Source of the DNA: JACMLX01 sp031374935
GTDB lineage: Bacteria > Gemmatimonadota > Gemmatimonadetes > Gemmatimonadales > Gemmatimonadaceae
Assembly: GCA_031374935.1 (NCBI GenBank)
Contig: JANMHB010000025.1
Span: 1-64,000, forward strand
Length of the DNA stretch: 64,000 nucleotides
Direction: 5' to 3'
Position numbers and translations under genes: made by a program. The notes below the pieces were generated by a model. It was not told the DNA's origin, made no database searches, and saw nothing but the letters and a program-made list of their open reading frames with translations. This document shows, piece after piece, positions 8,147 through 16,558 of this stretch (its first letter is position 1; each line of letters begins with the position of its first letter).

Positions 8147-8968
8147 ATGGCCGGTACCCTCTACGTTGTCGCCACCCCGATCGGCAATCGTGCCGACCTG
8201 ACCCCCCGCGCGATCGAGACGCTGCGGCGGGTCGCGCTGGTCGTGGCCGAGGACACGCGGCACAGCGCTCCATTGCTGGCGTGGGCTGGTATCAGTACGC
8301 CGGTTCGGAGTTATCACGCGCACAACGAGGCCGAGCAGACGCCGCGGCTGGTGGAACGGCTGCTGGAAGGGAGTGACGTCGCACTGATCAGCGACGCGGG
8401 GACGCCGCTGGTCTCGGACCCCGGCGCCCGGCTGGTGGAGGCGGCGATCGCAGCGGGGGTGATCGTGACGCCGATCCCTGGCGCGTCGGCGATTCTGGCG
8501 GCGTTGGTTGGCAGTGGCCTGTCGGCGGCTGCGTTCACGTTTCTCGGCTTCCTGCCGCGCGCAGTCGGCGACCGTCGCGCGGCGGCGACGGCAGCGCTGG
8601 CGCTGCCGCATACCGTGATCCTGTACGAGGCGCCACCGCGGGTGGCGGAACTACTGGAAACTCTGGCGAGCACGGGGGGGTCAGCGCGGCGGGCGGTGGT
8701 GGCGCGGGAGCTGACCAAGCTCCACGAGGAGTTCCGGCGCGGAACGGTGGCGGAACTCGCTGCGTACTACGGGGCAACGGCCCCGCGAGGGGAAGTTGTC
8801 GTGCTGATTGAGGGGGCTCCCGCATCGGTGCCCGATCATGAGGCGGCAGCGCGGCGCGCCGGAGCGCTGCGAGCCGCCGGTACTTCGGTCCGGGACACGG
8901 TCCGTCACCTGCAGGAGGAGTTTGGCGTGGCGCGAAATGAGGCCTATCGATTGGCACAGGAGCTGTGA
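8147..8968 (+). CDS. rsmI: 16S rRNA (cytidine(1402)-2'-O)-methyltransferase
   Basis: SAM-dependent ribose methyltransferase acting on C1402 of 16S rRNA with RsmH; tetrapyrrole methylase fold. The protein (273 residues) starts MAGTLYVVATPIGNRADLTP and shows VVAEDTRHSAPLL, ALISDAGTPLVSDPG, VTPIPGASAILAALVGSG and GFLPRAVGDRR, the family hallmarks. The frame is open upstream, but the ATG at 8147 fits family starts. Its TGA overlaps the next start in TGATG, making it the first member of a chain of translationally coupled genes. Confidence 0.93.
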   Translation: MAGTLYVVATPIGNRADLTPRAIETLRRVALVVAEDTRHSAPLLAWAGISTPVRSYHAHNEAEQTPRLVERLLEGSDVALISDAGTPLVSDPGARLVEAAIAAGVIVTPIPGASAILAALVGSGLSAAAFTFLGFLPRAVGDRRAAATAALALPHTVILYEAPPRVAELLETLASTGGSARRAVVARELTKLHEEFRRGTVAELAAYYGATAPRGEVVVLIEGAPASVPDHEAAARRAGALRAAGTSVRDTVRHLQEEFGVARNEAYRLAQEL

Positions 8969-9684
8969 TGGCGCTCCGAGCGCGGGTGGTGGCCGGCACG
9001 CTGGCGCTGGCGGTGATCGCCGCGTCGCTCCTTCACGTGCGTGCAGCCAGTGCGGCCACGGCCGCAACGGCGACTTCGCGCGTGATGCTGGGGCGCGTGC
9101 ATTACAACGGCGGCGGTGACTGGTACGCCAACCCGTCGAGCCTGAAGAACCTCATTCGGGCCGTGGCCGAGCGAACGTCGATTCCGATCGACCGCGAAGA
9201 GCACGCCGTCACGTTCCGTGATCCACGACTGTTCGATTATCAGTTTCTGCATCTGACGGGTCACGGCACGATCACGATGGACCCGGATGAGATCGCGCGG
9301 GTGCGGGCCTATCTGCTGCGCGGCGGGTTCCTGCACGTGGATGACAATTATGGACTGGACAGCAGCTTTCGCATCGTGCTGAAGCAACTGTTTCCGGACC
9401 GACCATTGATCGATGTACCGCTGAACCACCCGATCTACCGGCTGGTGTATCCGTTCCCGCGCGGCGTGCCGAAGATCCATGAGCATGACGCGAAGCCCGC
9501 GCGTGGCATGGGCATCTTCATTGGCGACCGGCTGGCGCTGTATTACACGTTCCAGGCGGATCTTGGCAATGGCTGGGAGGATGTCGGGACCTATCCCACC
9601 GATCCACCGGAATTGCACGAGCAGGCGATCCGCATGGGTGTGAATCTCGTCACGTACGCCGTCACCAGTCGATTGCAGCCATGA
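8968..9684 (+). CDS. Exported DUF4159 domain protein
   Basis: A 238-residue protein with an N-terminal signal sequence or single membrane segment (about residues 8-30, ending ASAATAA). The rest is a DUF4159-type domain: MLGRVHYNGGGDWYANPSSL, FLHLTGHGTITMDPDEIARV, GGFLHVDDNYGLD and FPRGVPKIHEHDAKPARGMG. DUF4159 has a glutamine-amidotransferase-like fold and usually lies beside DUF4175 and MoxR/DUF58-type genes; its activity is unknown. The ATG at 8968 shares a base with the rsmI stop; a GTG one codon earlier is also possible. Its stop overlaps the next start as ATGA. Confidence 0.82.
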   Translation: MALRARVVAGTLALAVIAASLLHVRAASAATAATATSRVMLGRVHYNGGGDWYANPSSLKNLIRAVAERTSIPIDREEHAVTFRDPRLFDYQFLHLTGHGTITMDPDEIARVRAYLLRGGFLHVDDNYGLDSSFRIVLKQLFPDRPLIDVPLNHPIYRLVYPFPRGVPKIHEHDAKPARGMGIFIGDRLALYYTFQADLGNGWEDVGTYPTDPPELHEQAIRMGVNLVTYAVTSRLQP

Positions 9685-12600
9685 CCGCTCCCGCCCTCTT
9701 GCCCAGCGCCCTCGGCCAGCTGACCGCGATCATCCGGGATGAGCGGCAGGCATTGTTGCGTCTGGCGCGTGACACTCGCCTGGCGCAAGCAATGATGCCG
9801 GTGTGCGCGATCGGTGCTCTCGGCGTCGCGCTGCTCGGTGGTGGTCGCTGGCTGGCGTTGCCCCGTGTGGTGCCGTTCGTGGTCTGGGCACTGGCGATTG
9901 GGGCGGCGGCGTGGCGCTGGCGTCAGCGGCAAGAGAGCGACAGCCGGATGACGACGGCAGACGCGGTGGCTGAAGCCATTGAGACCGAGCAGCAGCTGCG
10001 CCGCGGCGAGATTCGTGTGGCGCAGGAGGTGGCAGAGAGCGGTGCGCTGGGTGCGTACGCGGCGTCCAGCGTGACACGTGCGCTGGCGGGCACGTCGGTG
10101 CCGCGTGCGCCGAAGACGCAGGCGGCGATGCGCGCGCTTCGCACGCGTACGCTGCTCTGGGCGGTCGGTGCGCTGCTGGCGCTGCTGGGCGCGTGCGGAT
10201 TCTGGTCGGAGGGTGCCGAGGCGCTGGCGAATCCGATCGGCGCGTGGCGGGGCACCTTGCTGCCATCGCTGGGTCTCGATGCGCCGTCAGTCGCGCTGCG
10301 CGGTGCCAGTCCGATGATCCGGCTGCGGGGAATCGGGCGTACCGCGCTCACCCTCGAGATGCGAAAGAGTGACGGCACGCTGGTGACTGATGCCATTCCG
10401 CTCCTGAACGACACAGCCCAACGCACGCTGCCGGTACTCGACAGCGATGTGACGCTGACACTCACCGATGGGCGCGCCCGTTCGCTGCCGCATCGCATTC
10501 GCGTGACCGACAAGCCGTATCTCGGCGACATCGTGGCGCAGGCCAGCTACCCTGCCTATCTGGGTCGCGTGGACGAAGATGTGGCGCTGGGTGGCGTGCT
10601 GGTCTTGCCGCGTGGCACGGTGCTGACGTTGCGCGGGCGCTCGTCGGTGCCGCTGACGGCGGCCGCGCTGGTGAGCGATGACGGCGATCGGACCCCGCTC
10701 GAGGTGACCGGTGATGCCGTGTCTGGCCGCCTGGTGGCGGACCGCAGCGCGCGGTGGGAGTGGCGCGCATCCGCCGCGACCACCCTGCAAGAGATGCCGC
10801 CATCCTTTGCGCTCGACATCCGCCCCGATTCGGCGCCGCAAGTGCAGATCGCCAGCACCAGCGATACGCTGCTGCTGTCCGGCGCGACGGCCTCGGTGAC
10901 GGTGCTGGCCATGGATGATCACGCGCTGGCGACGGTCGTGATGACCGTGCGGTCCGGTGAATCGGTGGTGGCGCGTCGCGACCTGCTGGCGTCACGGGCC
11001 CCGTCGTTCGAAGGGACCGTGCCACTGGACCTCGATGCGCTCGGATTGCAGGGGGATGACGGATCGCTGCGGGTGGACGTCACCGCCACGGATGCGTCGC
11101 CGTGGCGTCAGGTGGCGCGGAGCCGCACGCTGGTGCTGCGCCGTGCCGGGGTTTCGGAGCGGCGGGAACAGGCGCGCGCGACAGCCGACAGCGTGGCGGC
11201 CGGTGCGGCATCGCTGGCACGCCAGCAGCAGCAGCTGGCGCAGCAGACGAGTGATGCCGCGCGCAACGCGAAGGCGGGTGGCGAGAACGGCCAGCCGATG
11301 AGCTTCGATGCCCGCGAAAAGGCAGCGCAGATGACGGCGCAGCAGCGCGCGTTGCAGCAGCAGGCGCAGCAGCTGCAGCAGCAGGCCAAGCAGCTCGCCG
11401 ATCAGTTGCGTGGTGCGGGCGCGCTCGACTCCGCCCTCGCCGGTAAGCTGGCCGAAGCGCAGAAGATGATGCAGGAGGCGCTGTCACCGCAGATGATGCA
11501 GCGGTTGCAGCAGGTGGAGCAGTCGGCCCAGCGTCTGGATCAGGCGGCGACGCGGCAATCACTGGACGACCTCGCGAAGCAGCAACAGGCGTTGCGCGAG
11601 CAGCTCGAGCGGAATGCCGAGATGCTGAAGCGCGCCGCGCTCGAGGGCAGTATGGAAACTTTGCGCGACGAAGCGCAGGACATGGCGAACGCCCAGCGCA
11701 AGCTGGCGGATTCGTCGGGGAGTGCCACGGCCGCGCAGCGCCAGCAGCAGGCGGAACGTCTGGCCCGGCAGAACGAGCAGCTCAGTCGCGACATCAATCA
11801 ACTGACGAAGCGTCTGCGCGAGTCGGACGCGCAGCGCGGGGCCCAGCGCACGGAACAGGCGCGGCAGAACAGCGAGACCGCGACGCGCCAGATGCAGGAG
11901 GCGGCCCGCGATCCAGCGTCGGCGCAGCAGGCCGCGGAGCGCGCAGCGCAGGCCATGCAGCAGGCGGCCGATGAACTTGCGAAGGCGCGCCAGGAGCAGG
12001 TGAACGACTGGAAGAAAGAAACCACGTCGGAGCTGGATCAGTCGATTCAGGAAATGATGCAGCTGAGCCAGCAGGAACGGCAGATGGCCAACGCGGCACA
12101 GCAGCAGGCGCAGAAACAGCAGCAGGCGGACCCCTCAGCCGGCCAGCAGGGCGAGAAGCCGCAGGGTGAGAAACAGCAGGCCCAGTCAGGTGAACAGGGC
12201 CAGAAGGGCCAGCAAGGCCAGCAGGGCCAGCAAGGCCAGCAGAGCCAGCAACAGCAGATGGCCGCCGAGCAGGCGACCGTCCAGAACGGTGTGCAGCAGG
12301 CCGCGCAGCGGTTGCAGGAAGCGGCCCGGCGCTCGCAGCATGTGAGCCAGGGATCGCAGCGCGCGATGCAGGAGGCGGTGCAGCGGGCGCAGGAGGCGAC
12401 GCAGCAGATGCAGAAGGGCGCGGGCCAGCCTGGCAGTCAGCAGCAGCAGAACGGCGACGCGTCGGCGGCGGCGATGCGTGACGCCGCCGAGGCGATGGAG
12501 CGCGCGGCGTCCAGCCTCGTGCGGGATCGTGAGCGCGCGAACCGGGCGCGTTCCGCCAGCGGGCTGCCGGAAATGATGGAGGAGATGCAGCAGCTGGCGC

Positions 12601-13100
12601 GCCAGCAGCAGCAGGTGAATGGACAGGCCCAGGGCATGTCGATGATGCCGGGTGGCGAGAGCGGCTCGCAGGCACAGCAGATGGCGCAGGCGATCGCGCG
12701 CAAGCAGCGGCAGATTGCGCAGCGCCTGGATGACGTGGGCGGTGGTGACGCGAGCGGGCGCGCGGATGCACTGGCGAAGGAAGCGAAGCGACTGGCGGAT
12801 GCGATGGAGCGCGCCGCCAGCGACCCGGAGACCGCGGCGCGTCGCGAACAGTTCCTGCAGCGATTGCTCGACGCCGGACGCACGCTGCGGCGCGAAGACG
12901 AGGAGAAAGAGGGGCCGCGCGAGTCCAAGCCCGGCATCGGCACGGCGGCGTTCGCCCCGCCGTCCGTTCCTGCCACGGGTGCACCGGCGTCACGGGTGGC
13001 GCCCCCGACCTGGGATGAGCTGCGCGGCCTGCGTGAAGACGAGCGGCGCGCGGTGCTTCAGTATTTCGAACGCCTGAACAAAGCGGGAGCAAAACCGTGA
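9681..13100 (+). CDS. DUF4175-like membrane protein with long Gln-rich coiled coil
   Basis: A 1139-residue protein. Hydrophobic segments at about 38-75 and 155-175 suggest two or three membrane spans. Residues about 190-490 form Ig-like beta regions (KPYLGDIVAQASYPAYLGRV). About 500-1040 is an extremely Gln/Ala-rich coiled coil with many QQQ and QAQ runs, and the C-terminus ends in a short globular piece with PPTWDELRGLREDERRAVLQYFERLNKAG. This matches the DUF4175 family found next to DUF4159. It probably reaches far into the periplasm; function unknown. It overlaps both neighbours by four bases (ATGA and GTGA). Confidence 0.72.
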   Translation: MTAPALLPSALGQLTAIIRDERQALLRLARDTRLAQAMMPVCAIGALGVALLGGGRWLALPRVVPFVVWALAIGAAAWRWRQRQESDSRMTTADAVAEAIETEQQLRRGEIRVAQEVAESGALGAYAASSVTRALAGTSVPRAPKTQAAMRALRTRTLLWAVGALLALLGACGFWSEGAEALANPIGAWRGTLLPSLGLDAPSVALRGASPMIRLRGIGRTALTLEMRKSDGTLVTDAIPLLNDTAQRTLPVLDSDVTLTLTDGRARSLPHRIRVTDKPYLGDIVAQASYPAYLGRVDEDVALGGVLVLPRGTVLTLRGRSSVPLTAAALVSDDGDRTPLEVTGDAVSGRLVADRSARWEWRASAATTLQEMPPSFALDIRPDSAPQVQIASTSDTLLLSGATASVTVLAMDDHALATVVMTVRSGESVVARRDLLASRAPSFEGTVPLDLDALGLQGDDGSLRVDVTATDASPWRQVARSRTLVLRRAGVSERREQARATADSVAAGAASLARQQQQLAQQTSDAARNAKAGGENGQPMSFDAREKAAQMTAQQRALQQQAQQLQQQAKQLADQLRGAGALDSALAGKLAEAQKMMQEALSPQMMQRLQQVEQSAQRLDQAATRQSLDDLAKQQQALREQLERNAEMLKRAALEGSMETLRDEAQDMANAQRKLADSSGSATAAQRQQQAERLARQNEQLSRDINQLTKRLRESDAQRGAQRTEQARQNSETATRQMQEAARDPASAQQAAERAAQAMQQAADELAKARQEQVNDWKKETTSELDQSIQEMMQLSQQERQMANAAQQQAQKQQQADPSAGQQGEKPQGEKQQAQSGEQGQKGQQGQQGQQGQQSQQQQMAAEQATVQNGVQQAAQRLQEAARRSQHVSQGSQRAMQEAVQRAQEATQQMQKGAGQPGSQQQQNGDASAAAMRDAAEAMERAASSLVRDRERANRARSASGLPEMMEEMQQLARQQQQVNGQAQGMSMMPGGESGSQAQQMAQAIARKQRQIAQRLDDVGGGDASGRADALAKEAKRLADAMERAASDPETAARREQFLQRLLDAGRTLRREDEEKEGPRESKPGIGTAAFAPPSVPATGAPASRVAPPTWDELRGLREDERRAVLQYFERLNKAGAKP
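12195..12254 (+). repeat. Tandem 9-nt repeats coding for GQQ units
   Basis: About six imperfect copies of a 9-nt unit (GGCCAGCAG and GGCCAGCAA variants) lie within the DUF4175 gene and encode GQK-GQQ-GQQ-GQQ-GQQ-SQQ. They fall in the Gln-rich coiled coil near residue 840. Such a run could change length by slippage while staying in frame, since the unit is a multiple of three. Confidence 0.75.
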
Positions 13101-14794
13101 TCCGTGCCCAAACGTTGGCGCTGACCGCGAGTCTGGTGCTTGCGGTCACGGGGCCGCTGCGCGCGCAGGAGCTGGGAACGGCGGCAGCGGATTCGCTGGT
13201 GCTGCGCGCGCTGGATCTGGAGGACAGCAAGCCGCGAGACGCTGCCGTCTTGTATCGCCGCGCCTTGTCCGGCACGGGGATGATACCGGCGCTGCTCGGG
13301 CTCGAGCGCGTCTACACGAATCTCGGGATGATCGATTCCCTGCTGCCGTTGGTGCGGAGCGCCATTCGCGCTGAGCCGCGCAGTGGTGTGGTGCGATCGG
13401 TGCAGCTGCGCACCCTGTCCGCCCTGCAGCGTGATGACGAATTGACGGCTGCGGTGCGGGATTGGGTGCGCGCGGTACCGGGTGAGGCGGCACCGTTCAA
13501 GGAGTACGCGCGGCTCTTGCTGGAATCGGGTCGCTCGGCGGCAGCCGACTCGGTGCTCACCGTCGCCTCGCGGATGGTGCGTGATCCGCGCGACTTCAGC
13601 GCCGAACTCGCGCAAGTGGCGGCGGCGCAGCGCATGTGGCACGAGGCGTCGCGTCGGTGGCGCGAAACGCTGACTCACACGCCGCAATTGTATCAGGCCG
13701 CGATTTTCGCGTTGTCGCTGGCGACCGGTGTGGCGCGCGATTCGGTGCGCACCAATCTGCTCGCCGAGCCCACGTGGCTGCCGGCGCGTCGGGTACTGGC
13801 GTCGCTGGAGCTGATCTGGTCGCAACCGCGCCAGGCCTGGCTCGCGTTCAGCGGGGTGACGGCCGACGCGGATGCAGTGGCAGCGTGGAAGGAGTTCGCC
13901 GAGGAGGCCGACGCGCGCAGCATGCCGGTGGCGTCACGTGACGCGTGGGCGGCGATCTACCGGAAGACCGGCGAGGCGACGAGTGCGCTGCGTGCTGCCG
14001 ACGCCGCGCTGGCGAGCGGCGAAGCGGCAACGGCGCTGCAACTGGCGTCGGCGGCGCAGGCAACGCTCTCGCCGCAGCTCGGCCTGCGCGATGCGGTGCC
14101 GCTGCGTCTGCGTTCGCTGGCGGCGATGGGCCGTGCCGCCGCCGCGCTGGCGCTGGTCGATTCGGTGCGGCCGAAGGTGGTGCCGATCCAGCTGCAACTG
14201 CTGGAGCGCGAACTGATGTGGGCCTGGCTGCGCGTGGGAGATGCCGCTCGGGCGCGCCCGCTGGTGGTGCGTCTGGACGAGGACGAAGCCACCGCGCTGC
14301 TGGCGATCTATGATGGGGACCTGGACAAGGCACGAGCCGCGCTGCGCAACGCCGACGCATCGAATACGCTGCTGCTGTCGCCCCGGGCACTCCTGTCGCG
14401 CACCACACTGCCGATGTCGCCGACGATCGGGGCGGCGTTCACGGCGCTGGCGCGTCGCGATACGGCAGCGGCGTTGACACAGTTGATGAACACTGCCCCC
14501 GACGTCGGCGATGCCGCACCGCTGGTGCTGGCGATGGCCGCGCGACTGCTGACGGCAAGTGGCAACGACGCGCGTGCGGTGCCGCTCTGGACGCGGATCG
14601 TCACGGAATACAGTACCAGCCCCGAAGCGCCGGAAGGGGATCTCGAATGGGCGCGTGCCGCGCTGCGTGCACGCGATGGTGGCACGGCCATCGCCCGCCT
14701 GGAACATCTGTTGCTCACCTATCCGACCAGTGCTCTGGCGCCCCAGGCGCGCCGGGAACTCGAGAGCGCCCGGCGCATGGCGGGGACCTCCTGA
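13097..14794 (+). CDS. Secreted TPR-like repeat protein
   Basis: A 565-residue Ala/Arg-rich helical protein with a signal peptide (start to about residue 25, ending GPLRAQ). Repeating helix pairs such as VRSAIRAEPRSGVVRSVQLR, LLESGRSAAADSVLTVASRM and LEHLLLTYPTSALAPQARRE look like degenerate tetratricopeptide repeats. It starts with GTG overlapping the DUF4175 stop (GTGA) and ends overlapping the next ATG (TGATG). A TPR protein beside DUF4159/DUF4175 genes suggests a periplasmic assembly or scaffold role; I infer no specific function. Confidence 0.7.
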   Translation: MIRAQTLALTASLVLAVTGPLRAQELGTAAADSLVLRALDLEDSKPRDAAVLYRRALSGTGMIPALLGLERVYTNLGMIDSLLPLVRSAIRAEPRSGVVRSVQLRTLSALQRDDELTAAVRDWVRAVPGEAAPFKEYARLLLESGRSAAADSVLTVASRMVRDPRDFSAELAQVAAAQRMWHEASRRWRETLTHTPQLYQAAIFALSLATGVARDSVRTNLLAEPTWLPARRVLASLELIWSQPRQAWLAFSGVTADADAVAAWKEFAEEADARSMPVASRDAWAAIYRKTGEATSALRAADAALASGEAATALQLASAAQATLSPQLGLRDAVPLRLRSLAAMGRAAAALALVDSVRPKVVPIQLQLLERELMWAWLRVGDAARARPLVVRLDEDEATALLAIYDGDLDKARAALRNADASNTLLLSPRALLSRTTLPMSPTIGAAFTALARRDTAAALTQLMNTAPDVGDAAPLVLAMAARLLTASGNDARAVPLWTRIVTEYSTSPEAPEGDLEWARAALRARDGGTAIARLEHLLLTYPTSALAPQARRELESARRMAGTS

Positions 14795-16053
14795 TGGGCC
14801 GCTGGTTTCGAGCCATGGCGTTCCTGCTGATTGCTGCCGCGCCACTCGCGGCGCAGCATCTGCTGGTGCCGATGGACGACGCACAGCGCAATCACCTGAA
14901 GGCGTATGGGTTGACCTACAGCGCCCTGCAACGCACGGAAAAAGCCGAGTGGCTGCTGAATTTCCGCGGCGGGGCGTTCCTGCTGCTCGACACGCCCGCC
15001 ACCCGCCGCCGTGCCGGCATCGACGGTGTGTCGGTGATACCGACGGACGCCGGCGCCCTGGCTGCGATCCGCACCGAGATGGCCGGTGGCAACTTCGACG
15101 CCGTACCGCTGGAGCGGGCGCCGAAGGTGGCCATCTATTCGCCGCCGAGCGCCAATCCGTGGGATGATGCGGTGACGATTGCCCTCGACTACGCCGGCAT
15201 TCCCTACACCAAGGTGTGGGATCCCGAGGTGATCGCCGGCGACCTGTCGAAGTACGAGTGGTTGCATCTGCACCACGAAGATTTCACAGGGCAGTACAAC
15301 AAGTTCTACATCTCGTATCGGGGCAGCCCGTGGTTCATCAATCAGGTGAACCGGACGGTGGCGCAGGCGAAGCAGCTGGGCTTCAGCAACGTCCCGGCCC
15401 TGAAGAAGGCCGTGGCCGAGAAAATGCGGCTGTACGTGGAGAACGGCGGCTTCCTGTTTGCGATGTGTGGTGCCACGGAGACCCTCGAACTGGCCATCGC
15501 CGGCGCCAATGTCGATATCTCCAGCGGGTTCGCAGACGGCACGCCGATGGATGCCGACGCCGACCAGAAGATGGAGTGGTCGCGCGCCTTCGCGGTGCAG
15601 AACGCCCACCTGGAACCGAGTCCGCTGATCAACAGCATGAGCGACATCGACGGGCACCAGGTGAACGTGCCCGGCCGGCGACGCGCGCTGGGCACCTTCA
15701 GCCTTTTTGCATTCTCGGCCAAGCTGGACCCGGTACCGACCATGCTGACGCAAAACCATCGGAGCGTGCTGTCGGACTATTACGGCGTGACGACCAGCTT
15801 CACCAAGTCGACGCTCAAGCCGGGCACACGGGTGCTGGCCTACGAAGACGGCATGCCACTCGCGAAATACATTCACGGCAGCTACGGCAAGGGGGCCTGG
15901 ACGTTTCTCGGCGGGCACGACCCCGAGGACCCACAACATGAAGTTGGTGCGGCGCCGACCGATCTGTCGTTGTATCCGTCGTCACCGGGCTACCGCCTGA
16001 TCCTGAACAACGTGCTGTTCCCCGCCGCGCAGAAGAAGCCGCGCAAGACGTGA
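14794..16053 (+). CDS. Secreted protein of the type often labelled 'asparagine synthetase B'
   Basis: A 419-residue exported protein (signal MGRWFRAMAFLLIAAAPLAA, then QHLLVPMDDAQRNHLKAYG). It has EWLLNFRGGAFLLL, KVAIYSPPSANPWDDAVTIA, LHHEDFTGQYNKFY and LYVENGGFLFAMCGATETLE, the last resembling a class-I amidotransferase-like nucleophile elbow around MCGA. From memory, close homologues in Bacteroidota and Gemmatimonadota carry the label 'asparagine synthetase B', but a signal peptide and the absence of an ATP-pyrophosphatase domain argue against real asparagine synthesis. It is coupled to both neighbours by TGATG overlaps. I would treat it as a periplasmic component of the DUF4159/DUF4175/TPR cassette. 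Confidence 0.65.
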   Translation: MGRWFRAMAFLLIAAAPLAAQHLLVPMDDAQRNHLKAYGLTYSALQRTEKAEWLLNFRGGAFLLLDTPATRRRAGIDGVSVIPTDAGALAAIRTEMAGGNFDAVPLERAPKVAIYSPPSANPWDDAVTIALDYAGIPYTKVWDPEVIAGDLSKYEWLHLHHEDFTGQYNKFYISYRGSPWFINQVNRTVAQAKQLGFSNVPALKKAVAEKMRLYVENGGFLFAMCGATETLELAIAGANVDISSGFADGTPMDADADQKMEWSRAFAVQNAHLEPSPLINSMSDIDGHQVNVPGRRRALGTFSLFAFSAKLDPVPTMLTQNHRSVLSDYYGVTTSFTKSTLKPGTRVLAYEDGMPLAKYIHGSYGKGAWTFLGGHDPEDPQHEVGAAPTDLSLYPSSPGYRLILNNVLFPAAQKKPRKT

Positions 16054-16514
16054 TGACGCGCGACACCTCGGCGACACCAGCACCGACAGCGATCGATCCG
16101 TTTGCGCTGTTGCCGCATCGGTTTCCCTTTCTCCTGCTGGATACGATCACGGTGCAGGAGCCGGGGCGGCGTGTGACGGGCACCAAGGCGGTGACGGGCA
16201 GCGAAGCATCGCTGATCGGTGCCGGCGCCGGAGGTGGTGTGCATGCCATGCCGCACCTGCTGATCGTCGAGGCGCTGGCGCAGTTGTCGGCGGGCATCCT
16301 CGTCGCACTGCTGGAGGGGAAGACCGGCGCGATCGGCTATTTCATCGGAATCGACCGGGTGCGCTTTCGCTCACACGCAATGCCCGGTGATGTGCTCGAC
16401 CTGAGCGTCGAGCTGCGCCAGTTCCGGCGTGGCATTTGTCGCAGTCACGGCGTGGCCCGTGTCGGCACGCAGCGCATTGTGCACGCCGACCTGACGACGA
16501 TCCTTCGCGCGTAG
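16053..16514 (+). CDS. FabZ-like hotdog-fold (3-hydroxyacyl-ACP dehydratase-like) protein
   Basis: A 153-residue protein with FALLPHRFPFLLLDTITV (the FabZ catalytic-His region) and HAMPHLLIVEALAQLSAGIL, which holds the conserved Glu in the EALAQ helix. It ends with FRSHAMPGDVLDLSVEL and a short strand. The family dehydrates 3-hydroxyacyl-ACP in fatty acid synthesis. This copy lacks the GHFPxxPxxPG text that usually precedes the helix, so its substrate may differ. It starts in a TGATG overlap with the upstream gene, and the helicase gene follows 44 bp downstream. Confidence 0.75.
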   Translation: MTRDTSATPAPTAIDPFALLPHRFPFLLLDTITVQEPGRRVTGTKAVTGSEASLIGAGAGGGVHAMPHLLIVEALAQLSAGILVALLEGKTGAIGYFIGIDRVRFRSHAMPGDVLDLSVELRQFRRGICRSHGVARVGTQRIVHADLTTILRA

Positions 16515-16558
16515 CAATTCGACGCACCGCGTGGAGCGCCGGGTGCGTAGATTGCGGC

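Noticed and set aside
12195..12254. Possible CRISPR or regulatory repeat array
   Set aside because: The 9-nt units are contiguous, in frame and coding for GQQ repeats; there are no spacers.
11794..13275. Minus-strand open frame opposite the Gln-rich part of DUF4175
   Set aside because: It is the mirror of a repetitive CAG-type coding region and yields only Ser/Ala/Pro/Arg low complexity.
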